DNA of 64,000 nt. It comes from CALLMM01 sp964429855. GTDB taxonomy: Bacteria; Armatimonadota; Chthonomonadetes; Chthonomonadales; CAJBBX01. Below are positions 1 through 9,171 of the stretch, one piece after another. The DNA is taken from the NCBI GenBank assembly GCA_964429855.1, contig CAYSDM010000019.1, positions 1 through 64,000 on the forward strand, in the 5' to 3' direction. How positions within the stretch are numbered: the first letter of the stretch is position 1; each line of letters opens with the position of its first letter. The notes beneath the pieces were generated by a model. The model had not been told where the DNA came from, ran no database searches, and saw only the letters and a program-made list of their open reading frames with translations. A program made the translations under genes and the position numbers.

Positions 1-2886
1 GCACTTCTCCATCACGCCCCGTCCGCGCACCGTCACGTTCGGGTTCGCCAGCAGCTTCTTGATAGGAATGTCGTGGTGGTTGGCATAGTTCAGGAAGTTG
101 AACCGCCGTACCTTGTAGGGGCAGTTGTTGGAGCAGTAGCGCGTGCCCACGCAACGGTTATAGACCATCTGATTCAGCCCTTCATGGCTGTGGACGGTCG
201 CCGCTACCGGGCAGACCGGCTCACAGGGAGCCTGCTCGCAGTGCATGCAGGTCACCGGTTGCGGGGTCATCTGCGGGTTGTCCAGGTCGGAGCCGGTGTA
301 GTAGCGGTCAATGCGAATCCACTGCATGGCGCGCTGTCTCTTCACCTGATCCTTGCCGATGACCGGGATATTGTTCTCCGACTGACAGGCGATCACGCAG
401 GCGTTACAGCCGATGCAACTGCTCAGGTCAATCGCCATCGCCCATTTGTAAGCCCCCTTTCCTTCCCACTTATACTGCTCAGGATTATAGAGGGTCGCCT
501 CGGTGTCCATATGGGCGGCGTGACCGTGCTCATGCTCCAGATGCGGGTCTTTGAGGAACTCCGCCAGAGTGCCTTCGCGGATGATGTCGCGTCCGCGCTC
601 GGTCAGCACCTCGTTGGTTTTGATGCTGTGATGATACTCCGTGCCGACCAGGTCATGCTGCCCGATCAGCTTCTTGATCTGTAGACCATAACCGAACCAG
701 GGCGTATCGCTGGCGCGGATGGCATAAGCGTTATATCCGATCTCATTTCCGAAACTGCCAGCGCGAGTGCGTCCGTATCCAAGCTGGACGGTGATGGTAT
801 CTTCCGGCTGACCGGGCAGTATCCAGACCGGAGCGATCACCGTGCGTCCTTTGTAGGTTAACTCTAGGCGGTCGCCTTTGGTCAGGTTGTTTTTTGCGGC
901 GGTTTTGATACTGACAATCGCCACATTGTCCCATGTCAGCTTGGTCATGGGTTTGGGAAGCTCTTGCAGCCAGCCGTTATTGGCGAATCGCCCGTCCAGC
1001 ACGGTTGGGTCGGGCTGGAACTGGATCGCCATCCCCTGCGGAGCGGGGGAGGGAGCCTGCGCCTGATAGTTCGTATTGATCTGCGCGGTTGTATCTGAAG
1101 GCAGCGACGTATTCGGCACCACGCCGCTATGCAGCACCTCTTTCCACCAGACATCAAACTTCGCGGAGATGCGCTGCTGGCGGTAGTGCTGCAGCCAGGT
1201 CTGGCGCACCAGTTCGTAGCCGCCTTTCGGCAGGGGCGCGGTGATCGCCTCCAGAAGCTCGATGGGGGAGCGACCGTTGTAGAGCGGCTCGATCAACGGC
1301 TGAATGATCGAAGCCGTGCCGTCGTATGCCAGCGCATCGCCCCATGCCTCCAGGAAGTGCGCCTCCGGAATGTGCCACTGACACAGTTCCGCCGTCTCAT
1401 CCTGATAGAAACCCAGATGAACCGTGAAGTGTTGCAGGCTGTTGTCGGGAGCCGCCGCGCGGGCGAACCTGTCCAGCGCCTCCTTGAAATTGATATCTGC
1501 GGGGGCATGATAGACCGGATTTCCCCCGAGGATCAAGAGCGTGTCCACCTGTCCGGCGTTCAGGGCGTCCGTCACTTCCCGCAGGGAAGCGGCGCTGTCG
1601 GTATAGCCGGGCTGATCGGGAGCCTTCTGTAAAACCGGCGCGGTGATTCGCACCGACTGACCGACATTGCCGAGGGTCTGATTGATAGCCAGCGCGAGCG
1701 CGTGAACCACTGGAGGCTGCGAATCGCCCGCCAGAACCAGCGTCGTTCCGCGCGGCGCGTTCTTCAGGTCGTTCACGATCTCATCAACGATCCCGTTCCA
1801 CTTTGCTTCGTCGAGATTGGTCGGCGGCTGGTAGGAGGCAGTCTGGACGCTGACGCCGAGTTTCTGAGCGACGGCGCGAGCCAGTCCCTCGACATCCGCC
1901 GGGCGCAGCGACCAGCGATGATCGGCGACGAAGGAGGTCTGTGAAGGCGTCGTCTCGATGGCGTAGAGCCGGTTCATCTTCTGCGTGCCTTCGCGCACCT
2001 TGCGCTTCTCCGCGAAATCGCGCGCATAACGCACGCTGCCCGGCAGGTCGGTGAGGAAATTGCAGTCCAACGACAGGATGATGTCGGCTTTTGAGAAGTC
2101 GTAGCAGACGTTGGCATCCCTTCCGAGCGCCATTTTCGCGCCGGCATAGACATTGTCACGCGCCAGCGGTTCAAACTGCCGCCACTTCGCCTGCGGGTAT
2201 TCGCGCTGAATCTTCGCCATCATCGCGGCAAAGGTGGGAGAGGTGACGTTCTCCGTCAGAATCCAGAGTCCGGCTCCCTGCTTCTCTTTCAGCTTCGCCA
2301 TACGCGGACGCGCCTGCGCCAGAAAAGCCTCCCAGTAGTCCATCTCTCCCTTCTGCACCAGATTCTGCGAACGATCCGGGTCGTAGAGGTGATAGATGGA
2401 AGCCAGCGAGAAGATATCCACCGCGCCGGGGTTCGCCGGATGATTGGCGTTGCCCGGAAGCGCCGCAGGGCTTGCCGGATGGTTGGGGTTGCCTTCGATC
2501 TTGGTCGGTCGTCCCTCATGGCTCTCGACCAGCAGACCGGTCGCATATCCGCCGCGCGTACAGGCGGTCGCGTACCAGAGCGGTTTACCCTGCACCATCT
2601 CCTCTGGAGCGATGACGTAGGGGACGATCTTCTCCTGCGGCAGATAGCGGCAGCCGGTCATGCCAGCCAGCGCCAGCGACAGTCCGACCAGCTTCACGAA
2701 ATCGCGGCGGTCAAGCTGCGCGTTGAACGGACGAGCGTGCTGGGGAAACTCGTTATCCAGAAACTCCCGGAACTCTTTCGTTTCGGCAAGCTCCTCCAGA
2801 CTGCGCCAGTATCGCGGTCCTCTGGCTTCGGCGATGCGCTGGCGGATCGCCGCCAGATCAAGGATATGCTTTTTCTCTTCGTTCAT
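1..2886 (-). CDS. actB: Alternative Complex III subunit B (ActB), molybdopterin-oxidoreductase-like, C-terminus cut by window edge
   Basis: ActB is the large periplasmic iron-sulfur subunit of Alternative Complex III, which oxidises menaquinol and passes electrons to cytochrome c or directly to an oxidase. I read 962 codons from ATG at 2886 to the window edge, so the C-terminus is missing. Near residues 65-85 a twin-arginine motif (DRRDFVKLVG) precedes a lipobox-like GMTGC, giving Tat export and probable lipidation. A long molybdopterin-oxidoreductase-like region follows. The visible C-terminal part has ferredoxin cysteine clusters (SSCIGCNACVIACQ, CMHCEQAPCEPVCP, RCVGTRYCSNNCPYK). In characterised complexes the Mo-like domain binds no molybdenum. 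It lies 61 bp downstream of actA on the same strand. The remaining act genes should lie to the left, outside the window. Confidence 0.93.
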   Translation of the reverse strand, partial: MNEEKKHILDLAAIRQRIAEARGPRYWRSLEELAETKEFREFLDNEFPQHARPFNAQLDRRDFVKLVGLSLALAGMTGCRYLPQEKIVPYVIAPEEMVQGKPLWYATACTRGGYATGLLVESHEGRPTKIEGNPNHPASPAALPGNANHPANPGAVDIFSLASIYHLYDPDRSQNLVQKGEMDYWEAFLAQARPRMAKLKEKQGAGLWILTENVTSPTFAAMMAKIQREYPQAKWRQFEPLARDNVYAGAKMALGRDANVCYDFSKADIILSLDCNFLTDLPGSVRYARDFAEKRKVREGTQKMNRLYAIETTPSQTSFVADHRWSLRPADVEGLARAVAQKLGVSVQTASYQPPTNLDEAKWNGIVDEIVNDLKNAPRGTTLVLAGDSQPPVVHALALAINQTLGNVGQSVRITAPVLQKAPDQPGYTDSAASLREVTDALNAGQVDTLLILGGNPVYHAPADINFKEALDRFARAAAPDNSLQHFTVHLGFYQDETAELCQWHIPEAHFLEAWGDALAYDGTASIIQPLIEPLYNGRSPIELLEAITAPLPKGGYELVRQTWLQHYRQQRISAKFDVWWKEVLHSGVVPNTSLPSDTTAQINTNYQAQAPSPAPQGMAIQFQPDPTVLDGRFANNGWLQELPKPMTKLTWDNVAIVSIKTAAKNNLTKGDRLELTYKGRTVIAPVWILPGQPEDTITVQLGYGRTRAGSFGNEIGYNAYAIRASDTPWFGYGLQIKKLIGQHDLVGTEYHHSIKTNEVLTERGRDIIREGTLAEFLKDPHLEHEHGHAAHMDTEATLYNPEQYKWEGKGAYKWAMAIDLSSCIGCNACVIACQSENNIPVIGKDQVKRQRAMQWIRIDRYYTGSDLDNPQMTPQPVTCMHCEQAPCEPVCPVAATVHSHEGLNQMVYNRCVGTRYCSNNCPYKVRRFNFLNYANHHDIPIKKLLANPNVTVRGRGVMEKC

Positions 2887-2947
2887 AATCTGGCTACCTG
2901 GCAGGGGTATCGCATAAGAGCGTGACTCCCTGCGCCTGAGGACCTCC

Positions 2948-3703
2948 TTAGCGGTGACAGATCCAGCAGTCGTCGAGTTGCTTGACCTTGATGTTGTACT
3001 TCTCCACCAGCTTGCGTCCCTCTTCAATCTGCGCTGCGGAGCGATTGGGCGCATTTCCCCGAAGAAGACCGACCTCTTCCCGGGTAATGCCCTTCTCGGA
3101 GACGATCTTCTGATCGGGAATGATCGGCGCGTTGGTCTGGTATTTAGCGTAGAGGTTAAAGACCTCTTCCTTCGGACGGATGAAGTTCTCCGGGTTGCGA
3201 TGACACTGCAGACACCATGCCATACGAAACGGCTGCGCCTTGTAGGTCATATTCATGTTCTGGACCGGACCGTGGCAGATGTTGCAGTTTATGCCCTTCT
3301 GCACATGGATGCTGTGATTGAAGTAGACGTAGTCCGGCACCTTATTCAGGAGGTTCCACTTGAGGGGCGTATTGGTGGCATAGCTCTGACGCACCGGCTC
3401 CAGAAGCGGGCTGTTCGTCCATATCTGCGAGTGGCAGGTCATACAGGTCTGGGTCGGCGGAATGCCGGCGTTTGCCGACTTCTCAACCGATGTGTGGCAG
3501 AATCGGCAGTCAATCCCCAGTTCATAGGCATGATGGTTATGGCTGAAGAAGACGGGCTGATCCACTGCGATATTCACTTTGGTGTTGTAGGGCGAACGGG
3601 AGATCTGGGAAGCCGCCAGCAGCACCACGAAAGGCAGGGCAATGGAACAGAGCAGGCTTGCGCGGGCTATCGTGTTGGTTGCCGGTCCAAAGATTTGAGC
3701 CAT
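2948..3703 (-). CDS. actA: Alternative Complex III subunit A (ActA), pentaheme cytochrome c
   Basis: This 251-residue multiheme cytochrome is the electron-transfer subunit of Alternative Complex III. An N-terminal hydrophobic stretch (about residues 15-33) serves as signal or membrane anchor. Five CxxCH heme-attachment motifs are visible at residues 66-70, 87-91, 140-144, 164-168 and 246-250, matching the pentaheme ActA family. The last motif sits at the extreme C-terminus. The ATG at 3703 follows a short purine-rich Shine-Dalgarno-like stretch (CTGGAG). It lies between the ctaA-ctaB fusion upstream and actB downstream, all on the minus strand, so heme A/O synthesis and quinol oxidation are probably co-expressed. 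The 134-bp gap before it holds an imperfect hairpin but no clear promoter. Confidence 0.93.
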   Translation of the reverse strand: MAQIFGPATNTIARASLLCSIALPFVVLLAASQISRSPYNTKVNIAVDQPVFFSHNHHAYELGIDCRFCHTSVEKSANAGIPPTQTCMTCHSQIWTNSPLLEPVRQSYATNTPLKWNLLNKVPDYVYFNHSIHVQKGINCNICHGPVQNMNMTYKAQPFRMAWCLQCHRNPENFIRPKEEVFNLYAKYQTNAPIIPDQKIVSEKGITREEVGLLRGNAPNRSAAQIEEGRKLVEKYNIKVKQLDDCWICHR

Positions 3704-3837
3704 AGAGTCGCTCCAGATTTCTTGAACTTCCGCCTGTCGCCTCCGTCATGACGGGAGAGTACGGCAGGCTGTGTATCATTGCCTGTGTCCAGCCGGGCGC
3801 AAAGCGCTCTCCGGCGACGGACACGCTGGATAACGGA

Positions 3838-5676
3838 TTAGAACTTGATGGCGCGATCCACCGCCATAATCAGAAATAGTAGCGCCAGATAAGCCATCGA
3901 GTAGTGGAACAGAACGCTGGCTTGCCGCCGCTCAGGTCGCTGATAGAGTTGAAGGCTTCGCAGAAGCAGCGCGGCATTCAGCAAAACCGCGCCCACAAAA
4001 TAGATCCAGCCAACCTCCCGCTGGAACAGGGGCAGCACCGAGATGACGACGGTTAGCACCGCATAGCAGGCGATCTGTATGACGGTCACCCGTTCGCCCA
4101 GCACGACCGGCAGCATCGGAATGCCCGCTTTCGCGTAGTCCTCTTTAATCAGCAGAGCCAGCGCCCAGAAGTGCACCGGCGTCCAGAAGAAGATCAGCGC
4201 AAAGAGCACCCATGCCAGCGGGCTGAGGCTGTTGGTGACCGCCGCCCAGCCCACCAGCGGCGGGAATGCGCCTGCCGCCCCGCCGATCACGATATTATGC
4301 CAGGTCGTCCGCTTAAGCGCCAGCGTGTAGATGATCACGTAGAAGAGCAGTCCCGACATCGCCATCATCGCGGAGAGAACGTTGGCGACCCCGGCAAGCA
4401 GGAGAAAGGAGCCGACCGCCAGCGCCAGCCCGAACAGCAGCGCGTTGCGGGAGGAGATCGTCTGCGTGACAGTGGGGCGTTTCGATGTGCGCGCCATCCG
4501 CACGTCAATATCGCGATCTATCACCATATTGATGGCGTTCGCCGCGCCTGCCGCCATGTATCCGCCCGCCGCCACTGCCAGCAGCAGCCACAACCCGGGC
4601 CAACCGCCCTTCGCGATAAACATCGCCGCCAGCGCCGTAAAGAGCAGCAGGCTGATGACGCGCGGTTTGGTCAGGGCGACATAGTCTTTCCAGGAGACAC
4701 GTCCCGCTCCCAGATGGGCAGAGGGCGCGCCTCTCAATTCGTCTGTCTCGCGGACATCGCTGCGGGGGGCGCCCTCCGCCAGCGCGTTGGCGCAGAGCAT
4801 CACCATGCTGATCCAGAGCAGGTCTGCCAGAAGCAGATGTGAAAGCTGCATATAGATGGGAGCCTTCAGCCAGACATTCATGAAGCCGTGCCCGATCTGA
4901 ACGAAATAGAGCGTTCCGATGCAGCCTGCCCAGTAGCGCACCTGCGCACCGGGGCGGGAGTGGCTGACCAGCCCGGCGACCAGCGCGAGATAGAGACCGA
5001 CCGAGATGGCGATAAAGGGATGGAACAGGCGCAGGCGATAGAGAAAATGCGAGTCGCCTGCCAGACCGCGCTCAATCGCCTCGACGGTGTTTCTTACTGG
5101 AAAGAGCGTGTCGCCGAGGGCGGTCACAGCGCCGCTCATCCCGACAAAGATCATCGCTAAGATGCCCAGACCGAGCGCCCATGTGATCGCGCCCTGTCCT
5201 TTCAGTCGGACAGGAGACGCGCCGCTCGACCAGTGCGCGGTCAGCGTCAGTGCGCCTAGCAGCAGGAAGGTGTTCGCCAGGTGCAGCGCCATCGCCACCG
5301 CGCGCTCGGCGGAGGAGTTGTGCGCCACCAGTTCAAAAAGTACCAGACCGGCTCCGAGCAGCGCCTCCAGCAGCGTGAAGAGCAGTGAAAAGAGCGCGCC
5401 CTTGCGAACGATATGCCCGGAGGGGTAGGCGCGAAACGCCCAGTAGACCAGCGCCAGCACCAGCAGCAGCACCAGACCACTCGATAATCTGTGCGAGAAC
5501 TCGATTAGCAGCGCGACATTTTTAGGCGTCGGAACTATCTCACCATCACAGAGAGGCCAGTGACTGCCGCATCCTGCGCCGGAGCCGGTGGCACGAACAT
5601 ATGCGCCCCAGAGGATCACCAGGAGGTTATAGATCAGCACCCCCCACGCAAACAGAGGGAACCGGGACCTGCTCAT
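3838..5676 (-). CDS. ctaA/ctaB: Fused heme A synthase (CtaA/COX15) and heme O synthase (CtaB)
   Basis: A single 612-residue membrane protein combines both steps that turn protoheme into heme A. Residues 1-300 resemble CtaA/COX15: GAYVRATGSGAGCGSHWPLC contains a Cys36/Cys43 pair, and His62 (EFSHRLSSG) and His132 (MALHLANT) are candidate heme ligands. After a hydrophilic linker (about 300-328), residues 329-612 are a UbiA-type protoheme farnesyltransferase, with DYVALTKPR at its start and the Asp-rich prenyl-diphosphate site NMVIDRDIDVRMARTSKRP near 383-401. CtaA-CtaB fusions are known, for example in Thermus. ATG at 5676 follows GGGGAG. The gene heads the actA-actB run, consistent with supply of heme to an aa3/caa3-type oxidase encoded outside the window. 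Confidence 0.93.
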   Translation of the reverse strand: MSRSRFPLFAWGVLIYNLLVILWGAYVRATGSGAGCGSHWPLCDGEIVPTPKNVALLIEFSHRLSSGLVLLLVLALVYWAFRAYPSGHIVRKGALFSLLFTLLEALLGAGLVLFELVAHNSSAERAVAMALHLANTFLLLGALTLTAHWSSGASPVRLKGQGAITWALGLGILAMIFVGMSGAVTALGDTLFPVRNTVEAIERGLAGDSHFLYRLRLFHPFIAISVGLYLALVAGLVSHSRPGAQVRYWAGCIGTLYFVQIGHGFMNVWLKAPIYMQLSHLLLADLLWISMVMLCANALAEGAPRSDVRETDELRGAPSAHLGAGRVSWKDYVALTKPRVISLLLFTALAAMFIAKGGWPGLWLLLAVAAGGYMAAGAANAINMVIDRDIDVRMARTSKRPTVTQTISSRNALLFGLALAVGSFLLLAGVANVLSAMMAMSGLLFYVIIYTLALKRTTWHNIVIGGAAGAFPPLVGWAAVTNSLSPLAWVLFALIFFWTPVHFWALALLIKEDYAKAGIPMLPVVLGERVTVIQIACYAVLTVVISVLPLFQREVGWIYFVGAVLLNAALLLRSLQLYQRPERRQASVLFHYSMAYLALLFLIMAVDRAIKF

Positions 5677-6035
5677 TAGGAAATCATCTCCCCACAGACG
5701 CGCTCTGGCGTCCCAACAGAAGCCGCAGTCGGTAAAACTGTGGATTGTGCCTTATTTCACGAAGTTGTTTAAATTTTTTTTCCTTGCCACGATCTATGTA
5801 GCGGAAGGAGAAAAGGGTTATCAGCGAGGACTATGGAAAGCATACACCATTTCTTAGCGTGAGTCAATACCGTTTTATTAAGATTTTTTAATCTTTCTAT
5901 GGTTGTGGTTGATAGCATTTGCCGCTTAATCGCAGTCGCCATTACGATCCCACCCAGGTTTCTTCTCCGAATGCCGCTCAGGGTATAATGGCAGAGGCTT
6001 TGCCCGAGAAGCCATCTCATGGTGGAGGAGTCAAC
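5677..6035. other. AT-rich divergent intergenic region between ctaA-ctaB and ndk
   Basis: No gene is supported here. The 359-bp stretch is clearly more AT-rich than its surroundings, with an eight-T run near 5773 and a short AAGATT/AATCTT inverted repeat near 5880. It must hold the promoters of both divergent transcripts. For ndk a TATAAT sits at 5984-5989 with a poor -35. For ctaA-ctaB only weak hexamers are visible. Confidence 0.5.
5984..5989 (+). promoter_or_regulatory. Candidate -10 box for ndk
   Basis: A perfect TATAAT lies 47 bp before the ndk ATG. The -35 region 17 bp upstream (TCTTCT) is poor, so this is only a candidate. Confidence 0.4.
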
Positions 6036-6449
6036 ATGGAGCGAACATTTGTTATGGTGAAACCCGACGGCGTAGAACGTCGTCTGGTAGGAGAGATAAT
6101 TCGACGTTTTGAGAATCGGGGTCTGCGGTTGGTGGGCTTGAAGCTGCTGCAACCAGACCGCGCGCTGGCGGAGAAGCACTACGCCGTTCATCGCGAGAAA
6201 CCGTTCTTTCAGGAGTTGGTGGACTTTATCACCGGGGGACCGGTGGTGGCGATGGTGCTGGAAGGCAATCAGGCGATTCTTCTGGTTCGGAATATGATGG
6301 GCGCGCTCAAGCCGGAGAACGCGCAGCCCGGCACGATTCGCGGGGACTTTACCACAGACATTCAGACCAATCTGGTGCACGGTTCCGATGCTCCGGAGAC
6401 TGCTCAGAGCGAGATTGCGCTCTGGTTCAAGCCGGAAGAGCTGCTCTAA
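6036..6449 (+). CDS. ndk: Nucleoside diphosphate kinase
   Basis: Ndk transfers the gamma phosphate of ATP to nucleoside diphosphates through a phosphohistidine. The 137-residue protein has the usual family length, starts MERTFVMVKPDGV, and carries the active-site motif NLVHGSDAPETA with His115 as the phosphorylated residue. The reading frame is open further upstream, but ATG 6036 is preceded by GGTGGAGGAG at good spacing and matches the family N-terminus. A NUDIX hydrolase follows 100 bp downstream on the same strand. Confidence 0.95.
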   Translation: MERTFVMVKPDGVERRLVGEIIRRFENRGLRLVGLKLLQPDRALAEKHYAVHREKPFFQELVDFITGGPVVAMVLEGNQAILLVRNMMGALKPENAQPGTIRGDFTTDIQTNLVHGSDAPETAQSEIALWFKPEELL

Positions 6450-6549
6450 CCGGCTGTGGAAACAGACGCGGCAGGCGCGGCGGCGCGTATCATCACGGCG
6501 ATCGCGTCGCCGCGACTCTCGTCTTTATGATCTCTCACAGGAGGGATGT

Positions 6550-7290
6550 ATGCATCCGCTGGATCGGGATTCGCTTCGCAGACTGCGTGAAATACGACGA
6601 CAGATCGGCGTCGGGGTCGCCCTGGAGCAGTCGCAGATGGACGAGCTGCTGGCGGAGTGGACACCTCTTGCGCAGCCAGATGAGAAAGACCTCTCGGAGT
6701 ATTTCGGCATTGCGCGCCCCGACGGCTCTCTGACGGGCGTCTCGGGACCGCGCTGGATCTTTCATCTCTTTGGTCTGCTGCATCGCGCCGCGCATGTCGG
6801 TTTGACGACTCCCAACGGACTGATTCTTCTTCAGCGACGCTCCGCAACGAAAATGGACTGGCCCAACGCCTGGGATATGGCGGCGGCAGGACATGTCCCG
6901 CTCTATCCGAACGGCCGGGAGATGCGTTTTGAAGAGGGCGCAAAGAAGGAGATCGAGGAGGAGTTAGGACTGCCGTCGCTGGAACTGGGGGAGCTTTTAC
7001 AGGAGGGGCAGCTCAGCGCTATCGGCGCGCCTTACTACAGTTTTGATAGGGATGAGACCCGTAATCCTCCCTTCTATAACGCCGAAGCCCGGCAGGTATT
7101 CGGCGCGACCCTCAATGAGGCGGGCATGTCGCGCTTGCGCCCGGACTACGAGGAGCTTTCCGGACTCTACTTCTGCGCCATTGAAAATGCCTGGGGCATT
7201 CTGACACAGGAGAGTGTAGCAACCGGTCTGCTCTACTCGCTGCCGCGCTATCTCGACTGGGTGATGAAGAAGGATTTTCGGATACTGTAG
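6550..7290 (+). CDS. NUDIX hydrolase
   Basis: A 246-residue protein with one NUDIX domain, which would hydrolyse a nucleoside diphosphate linked to another moiety. The NUDIX box is visible around residues 115-145: AAGHVP is followed by EEGAKKEIEEELGL, which fits the GX5EX7REUXEEXGU pattern with Lys for the usual Arg. The N-terminal 70 residues are charged and unrecognised. The domain begins near GLILLQRR. ATG 6550 was chosen because CAGGAGGG lies just upstream; the open frame runs back to 6388 but that part overlaps ndk. It resembles isopentenyl-diphosphate-isomerase-like or general clean-up NUDIX proteins, but substrate cannot be told from sequence. Confidence 0.85.
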   Translation: MHPLDRDSLRRLREIRRQIGVGVALEQSQMDELLAEWTPLAQPDEKDLSEYFGIARPDGSLTGVSGPRWIFHLFGLLHRAAHVGLTTPNGLILLQRRSATKMDWPNAWDMAAAGHVPLYPNGREMRFEEGAKKEIEEELGLPSLELGELLQEGQLSAIGAPYYSFDRDETRNPPFYNAEARQVFGATLNEAGMSRLRPDYEELSGLYFCAIENAWGILTQESVATGLLYSLPRYLDWVMKKDFRIL

Positions 7291-7390
7291 GTCTGAAAGA
7301 TGGGTCGCTGTCAGAATCTATCCTCGTATAAGGCTGAACCGATTTTTATTTTCTCCGTCTAAATGTCTATCTTTTCCTGTATCATAAAGA

Positions 7391-7597
7391 ACTAGTAGAT
7401 CGTCAGGATAGTTTGGATGGCTGTCATTCTGAACACAGCATGAATGTCATTCTGAGCGAAGCCCAACCCCGTTGTCATTCTGAGCGCAGCGAAGAATCTT
7501 AAGATGTCTCGCTGCGCTCGACAGGACAGTGTCTCGCTACGTTGCGCTTGACAGGACAGCCAGACCATTCAACCCTTCTACCGTGAAGGATAACTAA
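7391..7597 (+). repeat. CTAG-bounded dispersed repeat, copy 1 (207 bp)
   Basis: The copy starts ACTAGTAGATCGTC and ends near TCTACC..GGATAACTAA. Its interior contains several versions of GTCATTCTGAGCG(C/A)AGCGAAG plus a complementary TCGCTGCGCTCGACAGGACA, so it can fold on itself. Two further copies lie at 49148-49274 (same orientation) and 57581-57756 (opposite orientation), with the same order of blocks. It has no coding capacity. It occupies most of the 363-bp gap between the NUDIX gene and the first copper/cytochrome gene. The remaining bases (7291-7390 and 7598-7653) hold nothing else recognisable apart from the downstream ribosome site. Confidence 0.8.
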
Positions 7598-7653
7598 ACT
7601 GATTCGCAGTGTCCCAGGCTTCCGCGATGAACCCGTAAGAAGGAGGGGATAAG

Positions 7654-9066
7654 ATGCTATTTCCAAACCGGGCAGGTCGTCTCTCTTCACCATGGCTGAT
7701 GATGGCTGCGCTGATTGCTCTGCCTGTCGGGATCGGCGTACCCCTGTCGTGGAGTGATGCCGTTGGCGCCCAGGCGCGCCCCGGCAGGTCTGCCGCCGCC
7801 GTGACCTATGCGCGCGACGTTGCGCCCATCCTGCAGAAGAACTGCATGTCCTGTCATCGTCCCGGAGATGTGGCTCCTTTTTCTCTCACCGGCTATGAGG
7901 ATGCGCGGAAACGGGCGAAGCAGATCGCCGTCGTGACGAAGAGCCGCTTCATGCCCCCCTGGAAGGCCGAGTCCAACGGCGAGTTCCACGATGAGATGAA
8001 GCTGACCGAATCGGAGATTGCGACTCTGGCGGCATGGGCGGACAGCGGCGCGCCGATGGGCAACCCGAAAGAGCTTCCCCCCAACCCGAAATTTCCCGTC
8101 GGCTGGATGCTGGGAACGCCCGATGCGGTGCTGGAAATCGGCGCCGACTATGAGCTGCCCGCGGAAGGCAGCGATGTCTACCGTAACTTCGTGATCCCGA
8201 CAGGCTTTCCGGAAGATCGGTGGGTCTCGGCGATGGAGGTGCGTCCCGGCAACCGCGCCGTGGTGCATCATGTGCTGGTGTTTACCGACACCTCCGGCAC
8301 AGCGCGAAAGCTGGATGAGAAGGATCCCGGTCCCGGCTACAGCACCTTCGGGGGCGTAGGATTTCTGCCTGCGGGCGGTCTGGGAGGCTGGGCTCCCGGC
8401 AACCTTCCGCGTCCGCTTCCTGACGGGGTGGGCAGCCTGCTTCCAAAAGGCGCCGATCTGGTGCTGCAGGTTCACTACAATATGAGCGGCAAACCGGAGA
8501 GAGACCGAACGAAGATTGGACTCTTCTTCGCAAAGAAGCCCGTTGACAAGCATCTGCGAATCTTTCCGCTGATCGCGCCGTTCCTTCGCATTCCCCCGGG
8601 CGACAAGAACCATGTGGTCGAGGGGAGCTTCCCGGTTCCGATGGATGCGCGGGTGCTGCAGATAACGCCGCATATGCACCTGCTGGGGCGCGAGATGACG
8701 GTGACAGCGGCCCTTCCCGACAAAACGCAGCAGCGGATTGTCCATGTGCCGGACTGGGACTTCAACTGGCAGAACACCTACTCCTTCAAAGAGCCGCTCA
8801 ACCTGCCCGCCGGCACGTGGCTGAAGCTGCGCGCCCGTTATGATAACTCGGAGGAGAACCCGCGCAATCCCAGCCGTCCGCCGAAGCTGGTCACCTGGGG
8901 CGAGAAGACGACCGACGAGATGTGCATTGCGTTCATCGCCTACACCGTCAATGCGGAGAGCCTGACGAAGGGCAGAAGCGTGAGCGGTCTGCGGCGGCAG
9001 GGGCGCGCCCGCCTGGAGCGCATTCGCGCCTTTCTGCAGCCGCCGGCGGGTCGTCGGGATCGGTAA
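7654..9066 (+). CDS. Secreted cytochrome c / copper type II monooxygenase-like protein
   Basis: A 470-residue exported protein. An N-terminal signal peptide (hydrophobic residues about 14-30) is followed by one heme-type CMSCH motif at 64-68, then a region resembling the peptidylglycine alpha-hydroxylating / dopamine beta-monooxygenase fold. All six copper ligands of that family appear to have counterparts: HH at 205-206 and His274 (LQVHYN) for one copper, His340/His342 (TPHMHLLG) and Met423 (DEMC) for the other. ATG 7654 follows AAGGAGGGG. Its C-terminal two thirds are paralogous to the next gene. The substrate is unknown; a redox or oxygenase role in the periplasm is inferred from the ligands. 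Confidence 0.8.
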   Translation: MLFPNRAGRLSSPWLMMAALIALPVGIGVPLSWSDAVGAQARPGRSAAAVTYARDVAPILQKNCMSCHRPGDVAPFSLTGYEDARKRAKQIAVVTKSRFMPPWKAESNGEFHDEMKLTESEIATLAAWADSGAPMGNPKELPPNPKFPVGWMLGTPDAVLEIGADYELPAEGSDVYRNFVIPTGFPEDRWVSAMEVRPGNRAVVHHVLVFTDTSGTARKLDEKDPGPGYSTFGGVGFLPAGGLGGWAPGNLPRPLPDGVGSLLPKGADLVLQVHYNMSGKPERDRTKIGLFFAKKPVDKHLRIFPLIAPFLRIPPGDKNHVVEGSFPVPMDARVLQITPHMHLLGREMTVTAALPDKTQQRIVHVPDWDFNWQNTYSFKEPLNLPAGTWLKLRARYDNSEENPRNPSRPPKLVTWGEKTTDEMCIAFIAYTVNAESLTKGRSVSGLRRQGRARLERIRAFLQPPAGRRDR

Positions 9067-9171
9067 CGACGCAAGTTTCTCCTCTCTGAAATTCGGGATC
9101 GGTTTTGTCTCCGCTCTCGTATACACTAATGACTTTCGTTTTGGACATCAGAACTGCTGCAGGAGATGAGA

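Noticed and set aside
3537..3824. Short minus-strand frame between actA and ctaA-ctaB
   Set aside because: Overlaps actA in another frame and has no ribosome site or family resemblance.
7687..9126. Long minus-strand open frame (479 codons) opposite the first copper/cytochrome gene
   Set aside because: The plus strand encodes recognisable heme and copper motifs; the minus frame is a GC-driven shadow with no domains.
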